Below are positions 54,252 through 63,900 of a stretch of DNA of 64,000 nt, in pieces. Every line of letters starts with the position of its first letter. Within the stretch, counting starts at the first letter, position 1. Below the pieces are notes generated by a model, which saw only the letters and a program-made list of their open reading frames with translations, was not told the DNA's origin and made no database searches. Position numbers and translations under genes: made by a program. This DNA is from Okibacterium sp. HSC-33S16 (lineage in GTDB: Bacteria > Actinomycetota > Actinomycetes > Actinomycetales > Microbacteriaceae). The stretch lies in the NCBI RefSeq assembly GCF_024171565.1, contig NZ_JALJZZ010000006.1, positions 1-64,000 of the forward strand, given 5' to 3'.

Positions 54252-55451
54252 CTAACCCTCGATGATGAACCTGGCCCTCGCGAGGAGCTCGTCAAATGTG
54301 ATGACCTCGATGTCACTGTGAGTGCGTCGAAACAGTTCGAAAGATTCCATCCGCTCTCCATTCACTCCGTGCTGATTTCGGAATTCGCTCAAGTCGCCGA
54401 CCAATAGCACCTGACGTGCTTTGGTAGTAGAGAAATCTAGCCCGGTCGGTGAACCGTCCTCCGCCGTGTGGGCTTTGATTTGATCAAGGAAGCTCCGGTA
54501 CGCCTTTCGCACGGTCTTCTGGAGCTGAGCAACACCACCAACCAATTCTTCTGAAGGCACGTACACGTCCGGCTTCCTGTAGGGCACCGGCCTTAACAGG
54601 GGGGTGTCGTGGCGCTTGATCTCGCAAAAGAGCAAAGTGCTAATCACGGCACGCGACCTCATCACGGCGTCGCTGCGCTTACCACCGCCGGTCCAAAGGT
54701 TGGCGCCTGTAGTTATCTGCTCCAGCTTTCCCGAGTCGACCGCTTCGTGGCCTACAAGACTTAACCCGTAACCGAATATCCAAGTGGCGTCCTCGAAAAA
54801 TGACTGCCAAAGCGCCTCGGGCTTCTTGCCGGTCCGGGTGAGCTCCGCAGAAAAGAAGCCTTCCTCGGACAAGAGTCGTTCAAAGTAGTCGATCTGTTCT
54901 TTGCGGTTATTGATCAAGCTGATCTCCCGCTCGGTCAACGAAGACTTCAGCAAACTGGAAACCAGTGGCAGAATCTTGTCACGATCGCGCCCGTCGACCA
55001 GCTCGATGATTTCCGCGTCCGTCGCATTCGCCATTCGGAAGGTGCCGGCACCCACGTCGACTTCCTCAAGGCTCAGCACGAAACTCATCAACCTCATGAA
55101 ATTCTCATGCCCACCCTCGGTGCTGACAGCGGCTTTGAGAGCGATAGAGCGAGTCACGACGTCTTCTGTCTCAGCAGCCAGCTTGGTCTTGTCGGCCCGC
55201 ATAAGCCGGATGCGGGGCGAGAATCGGCCGCCTTTCGCGATTAGTTTCACTTCGCAGAGCAGCACCACACGGGGCGTTTCGCTCAACAAGAACTGCTTGA
55301 CCAGTGTTTTCCGCGCGGAGTTATAGAAGAAAAAGAAGTGCTCGTCAGCCGGGCGGATCTCCAGAGTGGAGAAATCGTCTACCGCTACATTGAACCACTC
55401 CGCTCGTTTCGGCAGCTCAAGCATGCGGTTCCAGTCAACGGTGGCATTCAT
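54252..55451 (-). CDS. sduA: Shedu-type anti-phage nuclease (DUF4263)
   Basis: This 399-residue protein matches Shedu SduA. The C-terminal PD-(D/E)xK nuclease has D261, E277 and K279 in SDAVMRSRAV and LFCEIKRHDTPL, followed by VGGVAQLQKTV. Residues 1-220 are the variable N-terminal sensing region. SduA alone protects against phage in known systems; it oligomerises and nicks or cuts DNA or end-bearing substrates. It stands alone with no methylase, as expected. The ATG at 55451 has no strong ribosome-binding site that I can see. Confidence 0.82.
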   Translation of the reverse strand: MNATVDWNRMLELPKRAEWFNVAVDDFSTLEIRPADEHFFFFYNSARKTLVKQFLLSETPRVVLLCEVKLIAKGGRFSPRIRLMRADKTKLAAETEDVVTRSIALKAAVSTEGGHENFMRLMSFVLSLEEVDVGAGTFRMANATDAEIIELVDGRDRDKILPLVSSLLKSSLTEREISLINNRKEQIDYFERLLSEEGFFSAELTRTGKKPEALWQSFFEDATWIFGYGLSLVGHEAVDSGKLEQITTGANLWTGGGKRSDAVMRSRAVISTLLFCEIKRHDTPLLRPVPYRKPDVYVPSEELVGGVAQLQKTVRKAYRSFLDQIKAHTAEDGSPTGLDFSTTKARQVLLVGDLSEFRNQHGVNGERMESFELFRRTHSDIEVITFDELLARARFIIEG

Positions 55452-56045
55452 GATATTTGTACACGGATCGTCAAGTCGGCTCCATCGAAAAGGGGTCCTG
55501 GAAGGGTGTCACCTCAGTATGCACAGGTCCACGTGTGAACGCGTCCCTGTCGCTGTCGGAAGCCGCGGCAATGCACGTCGGTCGGATGGTCGAACTACTT
55601 GAGGGGACCGCGAGGACGCTTCACTCGCTGCACTGAGCTGTGCCACTCAGGTTCTGGAGGCACCCCTGTGCGGGCGAGGAGCAACCCCGCCGTCCGCAGG
55701 ACGGACCTTCAATGAAAGGGTACGCCGGACAACTGACTGTGAGAGGGGGAGGCAGAGCGCTGTCTCGCAAGACCTGTTCGGTGAGATTCCCGTTGAACGG
55801 GAGACGTACGCATTGCGGCGACCGACGCCTCATGGACGCGGTATGGAATGTCCGAGTACGTCAGGAACACTCGGGAGTTGCGCGGAATCCGACCTCGGTC
55901 TCGCGCCGTGTCACGCCGTCATCCCGCCTACGAAACGTCATGCTCGTGACTGCCTGGAAGCCTGCCTCCGACCCTAAGTTCGAATTGCCACGCCTCTTGC
56001 AGATTGAGGCGGCGCACCTCCTAAGCGAGAGCGGAGGAGCGCCCG
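55452..56045. other. Gap before the relaxase, possible oriT region
   Basis: About 590 bases without a convincing gene. It holds repeat copy B at 55701-55738 and a small hairpin (CGCCTC and GAGGCG) near 55991-56011, just ahead of the relaxase. MobF relaxase genes often lie next to oriT, so the nick site may be here. This is inference. Confidence 0.4.
55701..55738 (+). repeat. Dispersed 38-bp repeat, copy B
   Basis: It begins ACGGACCTTCAATGAAAGGG and matches copy A at 51401-51438 in the same orientation. The pair brackets the DUF6236-like, DUF2971 and Shedu genes. Confidence 0.8.
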
Positions 56046-59000
56046 GTGACGGTGTCGATGCGGGTAATGAGTGCGGGCGATGGGTACAAATACTTGCTGC
56101 GCACCGTCGCCGCTGGCGACGGACAACGCTCACTCTCAGCACCGCTGACCCGCTATTACAGCGCGCAAGGCACACCGCCGGGACGGTGGATCGGCGGTGG
56201 CCTCGACGGACTCGGTGCTGGACTCATTCTCGAAGGCGACCAAGTCACGGAAGCGCAGTTACAGCTGCTGATTGGGTTGGGCCAAAACCCGCTCACCGGT
56301 GAGGCTCTCGGGCGCGCATACCCCGTCTACGGAACCGCGAGCGACGCGGGCCCAGAAGACGGACGGATCGAACAGGAGGACGCGACTGCGGGATCAGCGG
56401 GGCAGGCACCCCGAGCCAAGCGGCGACGCGCTGTTGCTGGTTACGATTTCACCTTTTCGATTCCGAAGTCAGCGAGCGTCCTGTGGGGTGTTGCTGACGC
56501 GGCTACGCAGGCGGTCATCGCGAGTGCGCATCATGAGGCGATTGCTGACGTGATTGCCCACATGGAGCGCGAAGTCGCCGCCACGAGGACCGGCGCAACA
56601 GTGTTCGACGGTGCCGTCGCGCAAGTCGGTGTGACCGGCATCATCGCGACGGCTTTCGATCACTTTGACAGCAGGGCCGGAGACCCTCACCTGCACACTC
56701 ACGTAGTGATCAGCAACAAGGCGCAAGCCGTGCTGGACGGGAAATGGCGCTCCCTTGATGGACGACCCATGCACGCTGCCGTCGTGGCACTGTCGGAACT
56801 TCACGAGACTCTGTTCGCGGATGCGCTCACACGGTCCCTGGGCGTGCAGTGGGAGATGAGGGAGCGGGGCCGAGATCGGCACCCTGCGTGGGCGATCAAG
56901 TCTGTTCCCGAGGTCCTGGTTGCGAAGTTCTCTACGAGGTCGCGGCATATCGATGTCGAGACCGATGCGCTGATTGAAGCGTTTGTGAAGAGGCATGGTC
57001 ATCGCCCCGGTTCTGTCACGATCATGAAGCTGCGTGCGCAAGCCACCCTTTCGACACGACCAGCGAAGGTCATGGGTTCGCTTGCTGAGCTCACAGCGGA
57101 GTGGCGGGAACGAGCCGAGTCAGTGTTGGGAGAGGACGCGACGACGTGGGCGCGGGCCGCGGCCGCAAACTTTTCATCGTCGGTGCTGCGCGCAGAGGAC
57201 GTTTCTCTTGCCGAAATTGGCGCGCTCGGATTGAGTGTGATGTCGGCGGTTAGCGAGAAGCGTTCGACTTGGCGACATTGGAATCTTGCTGCTGAAGCAG
57301 CACGTCAAACCATGCGACTCCGATTCGCGTCGGCCGCCGATCGGGAAGCCATACTCGGCTTTGTCCTTGATGCCGCCCAGACCGCATCGCTGCGAATCAC
57401 GCCACCGGAGCTGGCGTCGACCCCGCAGGCATTCCAGCGAGACGACGGGACGTCGGTTTTCCGTCCGAGGCACTCCACCGTGTTCACCTCGTCGGAGTTG
57501 CTCAATGCAGAGGCCCGACTGCTCGAACGCGCTGCCGATGTGACGGGACCAAGGGTCGCGCTGGCCACGTTGCGTTCCGTTGCCCGTACGCAGCTGCACG
57601 GTGGGGGAGTACTCGCCGCTGACCAGCTTCGAGCGCTCGCGGCGATCGCTGGCTCGGGGCGCGTCATTGATGTACTCGTAGGTCCGGCCGGTGCGGGCAA
57701 AACGACCGCAATGCACGCGCTCCGTCTGGCCTGGGAGGTGGCACATGGTCCGGGGTCAGTTGTCGGTCTTGCTCCTTCCGCGGCTGCCGCTCAGGTACTG
57801 GGGGAGGACCTTGGCATCGTGGCGGAGAATCTGGCCAAATGGTGGCAAAACCACCTGGTCCTAGGAGAAACGTTCCGCTCCGGTCAGCTCGTGATCATCG
57901 ACGAGGCATCTCTGGCGGGCACCCTGGCTCTGGACAGAATCACAGCTCTCGCTGCGATATCCGGCGCGAAAGCACTTCTGGTTGGCGATTACGCCCAACT
58001 CCAGTCGGTGGATGCGGGCGGTGCGTTATCGCTACTGGTCCACGATCGGGCGGACGCACCAGAGCTCGCAGACGTATTCCGCTTCACCCACGAATGGGAG
58101 AAGACGGCATCCCTTGGACTACGTCAAGGTGACCCGGCGTCCATCGACCTGTACATCACGCACGATCGCATCCGCGAAGGTAGCACTGAGGCCATGGCGG
58201 ATGCCGCATACGAGGCCTGGCGCAAAGACACCCGAGAAGGAAAAGCAACAGTGTTGATCAGCGACTCCAACGAGGCAGTGGCGTCGCTGAACGAGCGCGC
58301 CCGCACAGAAATGATCCTGGAGGGCCGGGTGCAGGCCCTTCGTGAAGTCACTCTCCATGACGGAAGCCGCGCGGCTGTTGGTGACACAGTCATCACGCGT
58401 CGCAACGATCGTCGGCTGCGCGCCGGCCGACCTTGGGTGCGTAACGGCGACCGGTGGACCGTAATCGGAGTCCGCCGGAACGGTTCGGCCGAAGTGCGAC
58501 GGTACGGTCGGCGGTGGGGGAGCGCGGTGCTGCTTCCTGCCGAGTACGTCAAACACCACGTCGAACTCGGTTATGCCGTCACTTCCCACCGTGCGCAGGG
58601 CATCACGACCGACACGGCACACGTCGTCGTCGCCTCAGGCTCGACACGAGAGAAGTTTTACGTCGCCATGACCCGCGGCCGCGAGACGAACACCGCGTAC
58701 TTGACGGTGGACCGGCCGGATCTCGCCCATGTTGGAGCACGCCCCTGTGACGACGCAACGGCGCGCGGCGTCCTTCACGGGGTTCTCCAGCACGTCGGCG
58801 CCGAATTGTCTGCGCACGAGACCGTCGCGGCGGAGCAGGACGCCTGGGGATCGATTGCACAACTCGCGGCGGAGTACGAGACTATTGCAGCCGCGGCGCA
58901 GCACGACAGATGGGCGGCAATGCTGCGAGAGAGCGGGCTCTCGCCTGGCCAGGCTGACGACGCCATCCGGTCGGTCGCATTCGGAGCCTTAACTGTCGAG

Positions 59001-59570
59001 CTCCGCCGAGCTGAGGCATACCACCTCGATGCTAGGAACTTGCTAACGCGAGTTGTCGCAGAACGCGCTTTCGACGATGTGCAGGATGTTGCAGCGGTCG
59101 TTCACGCCAGGATCGCAATGGTGATCGCCCGCGAAACGGGTGCAGGTCGTTTGCGATTGAAGCCCCGTCTGATCGTCGGCCTGATTCCCGGTGTGACCGG
59201 CCCGATGAACCCGGACATGCACCGGGCGCTCGTCGAGCGCAAGAAGCTGATCGAAGCGCGAGCGAGCGCCGTCCTAGACCAGGCGCTGCTTGCGGGGGCG
59301 CCATGGGCCCGTGCGCTCCGAAGTACGCCCCAGGGCTCAACTGCCGCCTTGTGGCGGCAGCATGCGTGCACGATTGCGGCATACCGGGACCGCTACGGGA
59401 TCGTCGATGCGAGCCCGCTCGGACAGGCGCCACAAACGCGGAGCCAGGAAATGGACGCTGCCCGTGCTCGTGCCGCACTCCAGGCGGTCCGGCGGTTCGG
59501 GCGCGACCGGTACGACGCGCCCCGACCAACTGTTGCTACAGGACTGCCCCCTGCCGGCATTTCGTTCTGA
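56046..59570 (+). CDS. MobF-family conjugative relaxase-helicase (TraA/TrwC-like)
   Basis: This 1,174-residue protein combines a relaxase with an SF1 helicase. RYYS at 36-39 and the SIPKSASVLW block belong to the TrwC relaxase domain. The metal-binding histidines are H206 with HLHTH at 215-219. A RecD-like helicase has Walker A GPAGAGKT near 546, Walker B VIIDEAS near 616 and the late motif YAVTSHRAQGIT. It would nick oriT and unwind the transferred strand. The GTG at 56046 has GGAGGAG six bases ahead. All motifs are intact, so the element is probably transferable if secretion genes are present beyond the window. Confidence 0.95.
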   Translation: MTVSMRVMSAGDGYKYLLRTVAAGDGQRSLSAPLTRYYSAQGTPPGRWIGGGLDGLGAGLILEGDQVTEAQLQLLIGLGQNPLTGEALGRAYPVYGTASDAGPEDGRIEQEDATAGSAGQAPRAKRRRAVAGYDFTFSIPKSASVLWGVADAATQAVIASAHHEAIADVIAHMEREVAATRTGATVFDGAVAQVGVTGIIATAFDHFDSRAGDPHLHTHVVISNKAQAVLDGKWRSLDGRPMHAAVVALSELHETLFADALTRSLGVQWEMRERGRDRHPAWAIKSVPEVLVAKFSTRSRHIDVETDALIEAFVKRHGHRPGSVTIMKLRAQATLSTRPAKVMGSLAELTAEWRERAESVLGEDATTWARAAAANFSSSVLRAEDVSLAEIGALGLSVMSAVSEKRSTWRHWNLAAEAARQTMRLRFASAADREAILGFVLDAAQTASLRITPPELASTPQAFQRDDGTSVFRPRHSTVFTSSELLNAEARLLERAADVTGPRVALATLRSVARTQLHGGGVLAADQLRALAAIAGSGRVIDVLVGPAGAGKTTAMHALRLAWEVAHGPGSVVGLAPSAAAAQVLGEDLGIVAENLAKWWQNHLVLGETFRSGQLVIIDEASLAGTLALDRITALAAISGAKALLVGDYAQLQSVDAGGALSLLVHDRADAPELADVFRFTHEWEKTASLGLRQGDPASIDLYITHDRIREGSTEAMADAAYEAWRKDTREGKATVLISDSNEAVASLNERARTEMILEGRVQALREVTLHDGSRAAVGDTVITRRNDRRLRAGRPWVRNGDRWTVIGVRRNGSAEVRRYGRRWGSAVLLPAEYVKHHVELGYAVTSHRAQGITTDTAHVVVASGSTREKFYVAMTRGRETNTAYLTVDRPDLAHVGARPCDDATARGVLHGVLQHVGAELSAHETVAAEQDAWGSIAQLAAEYETIAAAAQHDRWAAMLRESGLSPGQADDAIRSVAFGALTVELRRAEAYHLDARNLLTRVVAERAFDDVQDVAAVVHARIAMVIARETGAGRLRLKPRLIVGLIPGVTGPMNPDMHRALVERKKLIEARASAVLDQALLAGAPWARALRSTPQGSTAALWRQHACTIAAYRDRYGIVDASPLGQAPQTRSQEMDAARARAALQAVRRFGRDRYDAPRPTVATGLPPAGISF

Positions 59571-59704
59571 ACTTGGCTTCCGGCGTCGTCGGGCTCCACA
59601 CGGGCGAGGGGGCACCTCGCCTAACGCTCGGGTTTCGTGCTGTCCCAAGATGCATCGCAAGTGGATCGCAAGTGAGTGTCATGTGAAGCGTTAGCGGAGG
59701 AGCG

Positions 59705-60394
59705 CTACGTGGGAGGTGAAGTAGAAATAGGAGCGCCGTCCAGCTCTTTATATGACGTTTGCAGCAACTCGATGTCTCCGGCTTCAATCACTACATAGTC
59801 CGTACCTTCGAGTTCCGCGGCTTCCTCGCCTCCGGCAGAACGGTAAGACGGTTGAGTGAGCGTTATCGCCCGGTGCGGATGTGGGTCGGGATCGTTGTCG
59901 AAGTTGTACAGGGTTCCCGATACCCAGGCTCCCGACTTCAGGGTGATTGCGACTTCTACGATCTGACGATCTTCTGCTCCTGAGAACAGTGCATTCCATG
60001 CGGAGGTGTCACGTGGGATGGCGGACCGCCAAAGCCGCCCGAGGCCGTGCTCGTCCGCCCACTGGGTTCCGAGTCCGAAGCCAAGAGTTGTTGTCAAGGC
60101 AAGGACAGCGATGACAAGACCGATTGAAGCCGGTAGATTGTCCTGGATCCATGTAACATCGCCCGCCAGCAAGTCAACGACTTGTCGTTCGAAATCGGCC
60201 CAAAACAGCGCGACGATTGCAACCGGAACCGCGACCACCGCTGCACAAATTGCGCTGACCAACACAACGGCCGCGGTTTCGCGTAGGGCGGAGCGTTTAG
60301 CCGCAGGCCGATGTCCCTCGCGGGCGAAAAGGAACGCGACGCCTGGAAAGAGCGCAAAGACGTAGAACGCTATTCCCCAGATGTTTGTAGGCAT
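59705..60394 (-). CDS. DUF6338-like membrane protein
   Basis: This 229-residue protein has three membrane helices (about 8-22, 42-66 and 90-110). A cytoplasmic C-terminal domain has the pattern VEVAITLKSGAWVSGTLYNF and ends in a hydrophilic tail. The arrangement matches DUF6338 proteins as I recall them; the function is unknown. It converges with the relaxase and is divergent from the two small tandem genes. Confidence 0.75.
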   Translation of the reverse strand: MPTNIWGIAFYVFALFPGVAFLFAREGHRPAAKRSALRETAAVVLVSAICAAVVAVPVAIVALFWADFERQVVDLLAGDVTWIQDNLPASIGLVIAVLALTTTLGFGLGTQWADEHGLGRLWRSAIPRDTSAWNALFSGAEDRQIVEVAITLKSGAWVSGTLYNFDNDPDPHPHRAITLTQPSYRSAGGEEAAELEGTDYVVIEAGDIELLQTSYKELDGAPISTSPPT

Positions 60395-60437
60395 TTGTTC
60401 CCTTCGTAAGAGAGAATGCTAGTGGAGGTGCAACCGC

Positions 60438-60587
60438 ATGATTGACAAGTCAAAAGGCCAGTACAGCACATCAGAACGGAAGCTGACGGAGCGTGGTATG
60501 CAGCCAGCACGGGTTCAATACCGGCCCGCATCAAGGCCCGCGTCGTCGCAGATCAAACCCCCACCGCCTCAGCCAAAAAATGGCTGA
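60438..60587 (+). CDS. Tandem small protein 1 (49 aa)
   Basis: A 49-residue, basic, proline-rich peptide with the core GMQPARVQYRPASRPASSQ then IKPPPP. The ATG follows GGAGG at seven bases. It overlaps the next gene by eight bases in a shifted frame, and that gene encodes a paralogue. The length, RBS and paralogy argue for real expression. No family is recognised. Confidence 0.65.
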   Translation: MIDKSKGQYSTSERKLTERGMQPARVQYRPASRPASSQIKPPPPQPKNG

Positions 60588-60729
60588 CAGAGAAATGACT
60601 GAACCGACGAAAAAGACAGCTGGGCGATCTGGAGAATTCGGCATGCAGCCGGCCAAGGTTCAACAGAAGCCGGCAGCGCGGCCCGCAGCGTCGCAGATCA
60701 AGCCGCCACCTGCAAAGAAGTCTTTATAG
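60580..60729 (+). CDS. Tandem small protein 2 (49 aa)
   Basis: A 49-residue basic peptide, paralogous to the preceding gene product: GMQPAKVQQKPAARPAASQ then IKPPP align with its core. Its ATG lies inside the end of gene 1, so translation is probably coupled. The N-terminal 20 residues differ between the two. The conserved C-terminal half is likely disordered and may be a binding tail. Confidence 0.68.
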   Translation: MADREMTEPTKKTAGRSGEFGMQPAKVQQKPAARPAASQIKPPPAKKSL

Positions 60730-60957
60730 CTGAGTGCATTCCGGCCGATGTCTCTTCGTCGATATCCTCCGTGACCGGCGCTGGGTATGACGGCTATCAG
60801 TTCGCTACCCGCATCTAGACAGAGCCGCGAGAATAGCTGGTCCGCACCCTCGGCGTAGTGCTTGTCTAAGGGAGTGAGAGCCCCATTTCGGAGGGCAATC
60901 ATCCTGCGTCATAAGCGGTGAGACGCCGATGTCGTCGACGTGCGCTAGCTTCTAGAG

Positions 60958-63900
60958 ATGGCAGTCATCGTCGAACCTATCGTCCTGGACAACCGCTTCG
61001 TGTTGCCGCGAGAGGAATTCGGATCCGGAGGGCATGCGCGGCTTTTCAAAGCGTATGACAACGAATCCGGCGCCCATGTGGCTGTGAAGCTATTCACTCC
61101 AGTTGCCCATGTTGACATAAGAACGCTCGAGCTTTCGTGGAGCAATGAGTTGGCCGTCTACAGCAAGCTGGAGGCTCATCCCAACCTCCTGAAAGTCGTT
61201 GGGTTTGGCACTCCGGCGGACGGCGCACCGTGGATCGCTTTCGAATGGTTCGGCGACGACTTGGGTGCGATCGCGGCGCGTTCGATGATGGTGTGGGCTC
61301 AGCTGCAACCTATTGCGCTGGAGATTCTTCGGGGACTGAGTGTTCTTCATGCCAGAGGATGGGTTCATCGGGACGTGAAGCCGGGGAACATACTCATCGA
61401 CGGAGGGCGTGTGAAAGTCGCCGACTTCGGCACGATGCGTTACCGCGAAGTGACAAGCTTCGGTAAGACCATGAGTCAGCTCGGAACGCGACCATATTGT
61501 CCGCCTGAGTCCGGCACCGAGAACCCCGTGCCCGCCTACGATGTCTACTCGTTCGCTGTCCTCATCATCTGTTGTCTCCTGAACGATTTCGAGTTGAAAG
61601 GCAGTACTCCGGAAGCCGCGCTCGGGCAGGTCGACGTACCGGAGCCCATCCGCCTGTTGCTTGCCAGATGCCTCAGCGACCGAGAGGAAGAACGACCCGG
61701 TAGCGCCGGAGTGGTGCTCGCTGAATTGGAGCAAATTGCTAAGGGCGCCCCGGTCGGTGATGACATTCCAGAGATCGGGCTTCATCTACCGGTCAACGTA
61801 ACCCAAATCTTCCGCGACGTGACGCTCGCGGAGACGGCTGAATTCGACGAGTTCAGACGTGAGTTCGGGCCACGTGTCCGCATCGTCAGAGATCCAAAGG
61901 CTGTCGATACACAAGGCCTTTTGCTCGTTGGGCGTTCACTGATCGCCGCAGCCGCACCTCACGGATCGCGTACGGGGGCATTATTTGTGAAGCATGTGTG
62001 GCGGCCACCCGTAGCACATCTTGAGCGGCTGCGAAAGCGAGGAATCGGACTCAATGTGAGATGGGTCCCCGTGCCGATGCGGCCATTCGACGCCGACACA
62101 GCTATTAGCGAGATCCTCCGCCTGCTCGCAGAGCGCGAAGCGGCTAACCCTGAACAACACGATCGGGCAGAGATCCACGACCGATGGGAGCGCGTTCTGG
62201 ATGCCAAGTTCGCGTTAGCCCGGGAAAGCGGCAAAGACGTCCCCTACTCTGCAGTCCGCGTGGATGGCGCTCGGGCATATTTCACTACAGGTGGCCATGC
62301 AGCTGACCCGCAACTTGGTGAGCTTCGCGTTGTTCGCACCACTACTAACCGGCATCTTCGAGGCGAGATAGAAGCGATCGAAGGGAATGAAGTAGTTCTC
62401 TATGTCAGCGAAGGAAGCCCAGAAGACCTCCCGAGGCGTGGAACCCTGACCGTAGATGCCGAGCGTACCGTTTCCAAGTTGCGGCGCGAGCAGGATGCTG
62501 TACGTCGCGTATTCGAAGGGCGCGCTGCGCGCGCCGACCTCAAAGACATCTTGAGCCATCCTGCGCTGAATCCTCTTCCAAACGACGCTGTGGTTGAGAA
62601 CTTCGAACAAGAGCAACTCGACGATGCAAAGCGACAGGTGGTTGCTTCCGTGCTCGGTTCGCAAGGCATGAGTCTCGTCAAGGGGCCGCCTGGCACGGGC
62701 AAGACAACCCTAATCGCTGAGCTTGTGGCGCAGCAGTTGCGAAGGAAGCCCGACTCGCAAATTCTTTTGGCATCACAGACACACATCGCTCTCGATCACG
62801 CGCTGAGCAAAGTGGCTAATGTCACGCCATCAGCATCGGTCTTGAGAATCGGCTCACCGGACCAGCTCTCTGCAGATTCCGAGGCGTGGACCGTGCCGTC
62901 CCAACTTGAGGCCTGGCGTGCTGAGACCGAAGCGTCAGTCACCGCATTCGTTCAGGACCACCTTGAGACGGCGGGGGTGCTGAACGTTGCTGTGCGGGGG
63001 ACGGCAACCCGCCTGCGTGCCCAAGTTGAACGCCGGGTTCGGACCAGGGACGAGCTCGCTGCAGCCGAGGCTGACCTGAACTCCGCAGTAACACAACATG
63101 AGGCTACCCGCGCCGGTATCGAGTCGCTTTTCGTCGCCGTGAGCGGAATCGAAAAGGCGGCCGCCGGTTCGATCGGCGATGTCATCGACGACCTCGCCCG
63201 ACTCGCCGATGCCGTCACTCAACTGGGTGCCAACTTGGAGAAGCGGTCGCCGGCTCTCCGAAGTATGAGCGGGCTGCGGGAGAGGGCGGTCGAGTTGCGG
63301 GAGCGCCTTGACGAACTTGAGGCCGATACCAGAAGTGCGTTCGAGGAACTCCGAAGGGTCGAGGAGTTGGCCGATGCCTCCACAGAGGACGAGATGCTGA
63401 AACGCATCGAGGAATCGATGTCGGCCGATGACGAACGTATCCAAGGCCTTCGACTGCTGGCAGAGGAGTGGCTGGAACGATTCCGCCCCAATGGAGAATT
63501 CCGGCTGGGCCTTCTCTTTCGGGCCTCGGTTGTCGCATCGACGTGTGTCGCGCTCACAGGATCTAAGGGGGCGGAGCGTGTGGAGTTCGATTTGTGCATT
63601 ATTGACGAAGCGTCGAAGGCAACCCCAACAGAACTCATGGTTCCAATGGCCAACTCGCGCCAGTGGGTGCTTGTCGGTGACGACAAACAGCTCCCGCCTT
63701 TCCTCGACTCTGGACTCGTTGACCCCGATTTCCTTGCTGAACGTGACCTGACGCGCGCGGAGGTGGACGAAAGATTGTTCACTGAACTCGGCGGAGAATT
63801 ACCATCTGCATGCGTATCCACACTTAGCCATCAGCACCGGATGCACCCCGATATTGGTCAAGTAGTCAGCGATGTGTTCTACGGGGGCCAGCTGCAATCC

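Noticed and set aside
55640-56302. Plus-strand 220-codon frame ahead of and into the relaxase gene
   Set aside because: It overlaps the relaxase start in another frame and has shadow composition.
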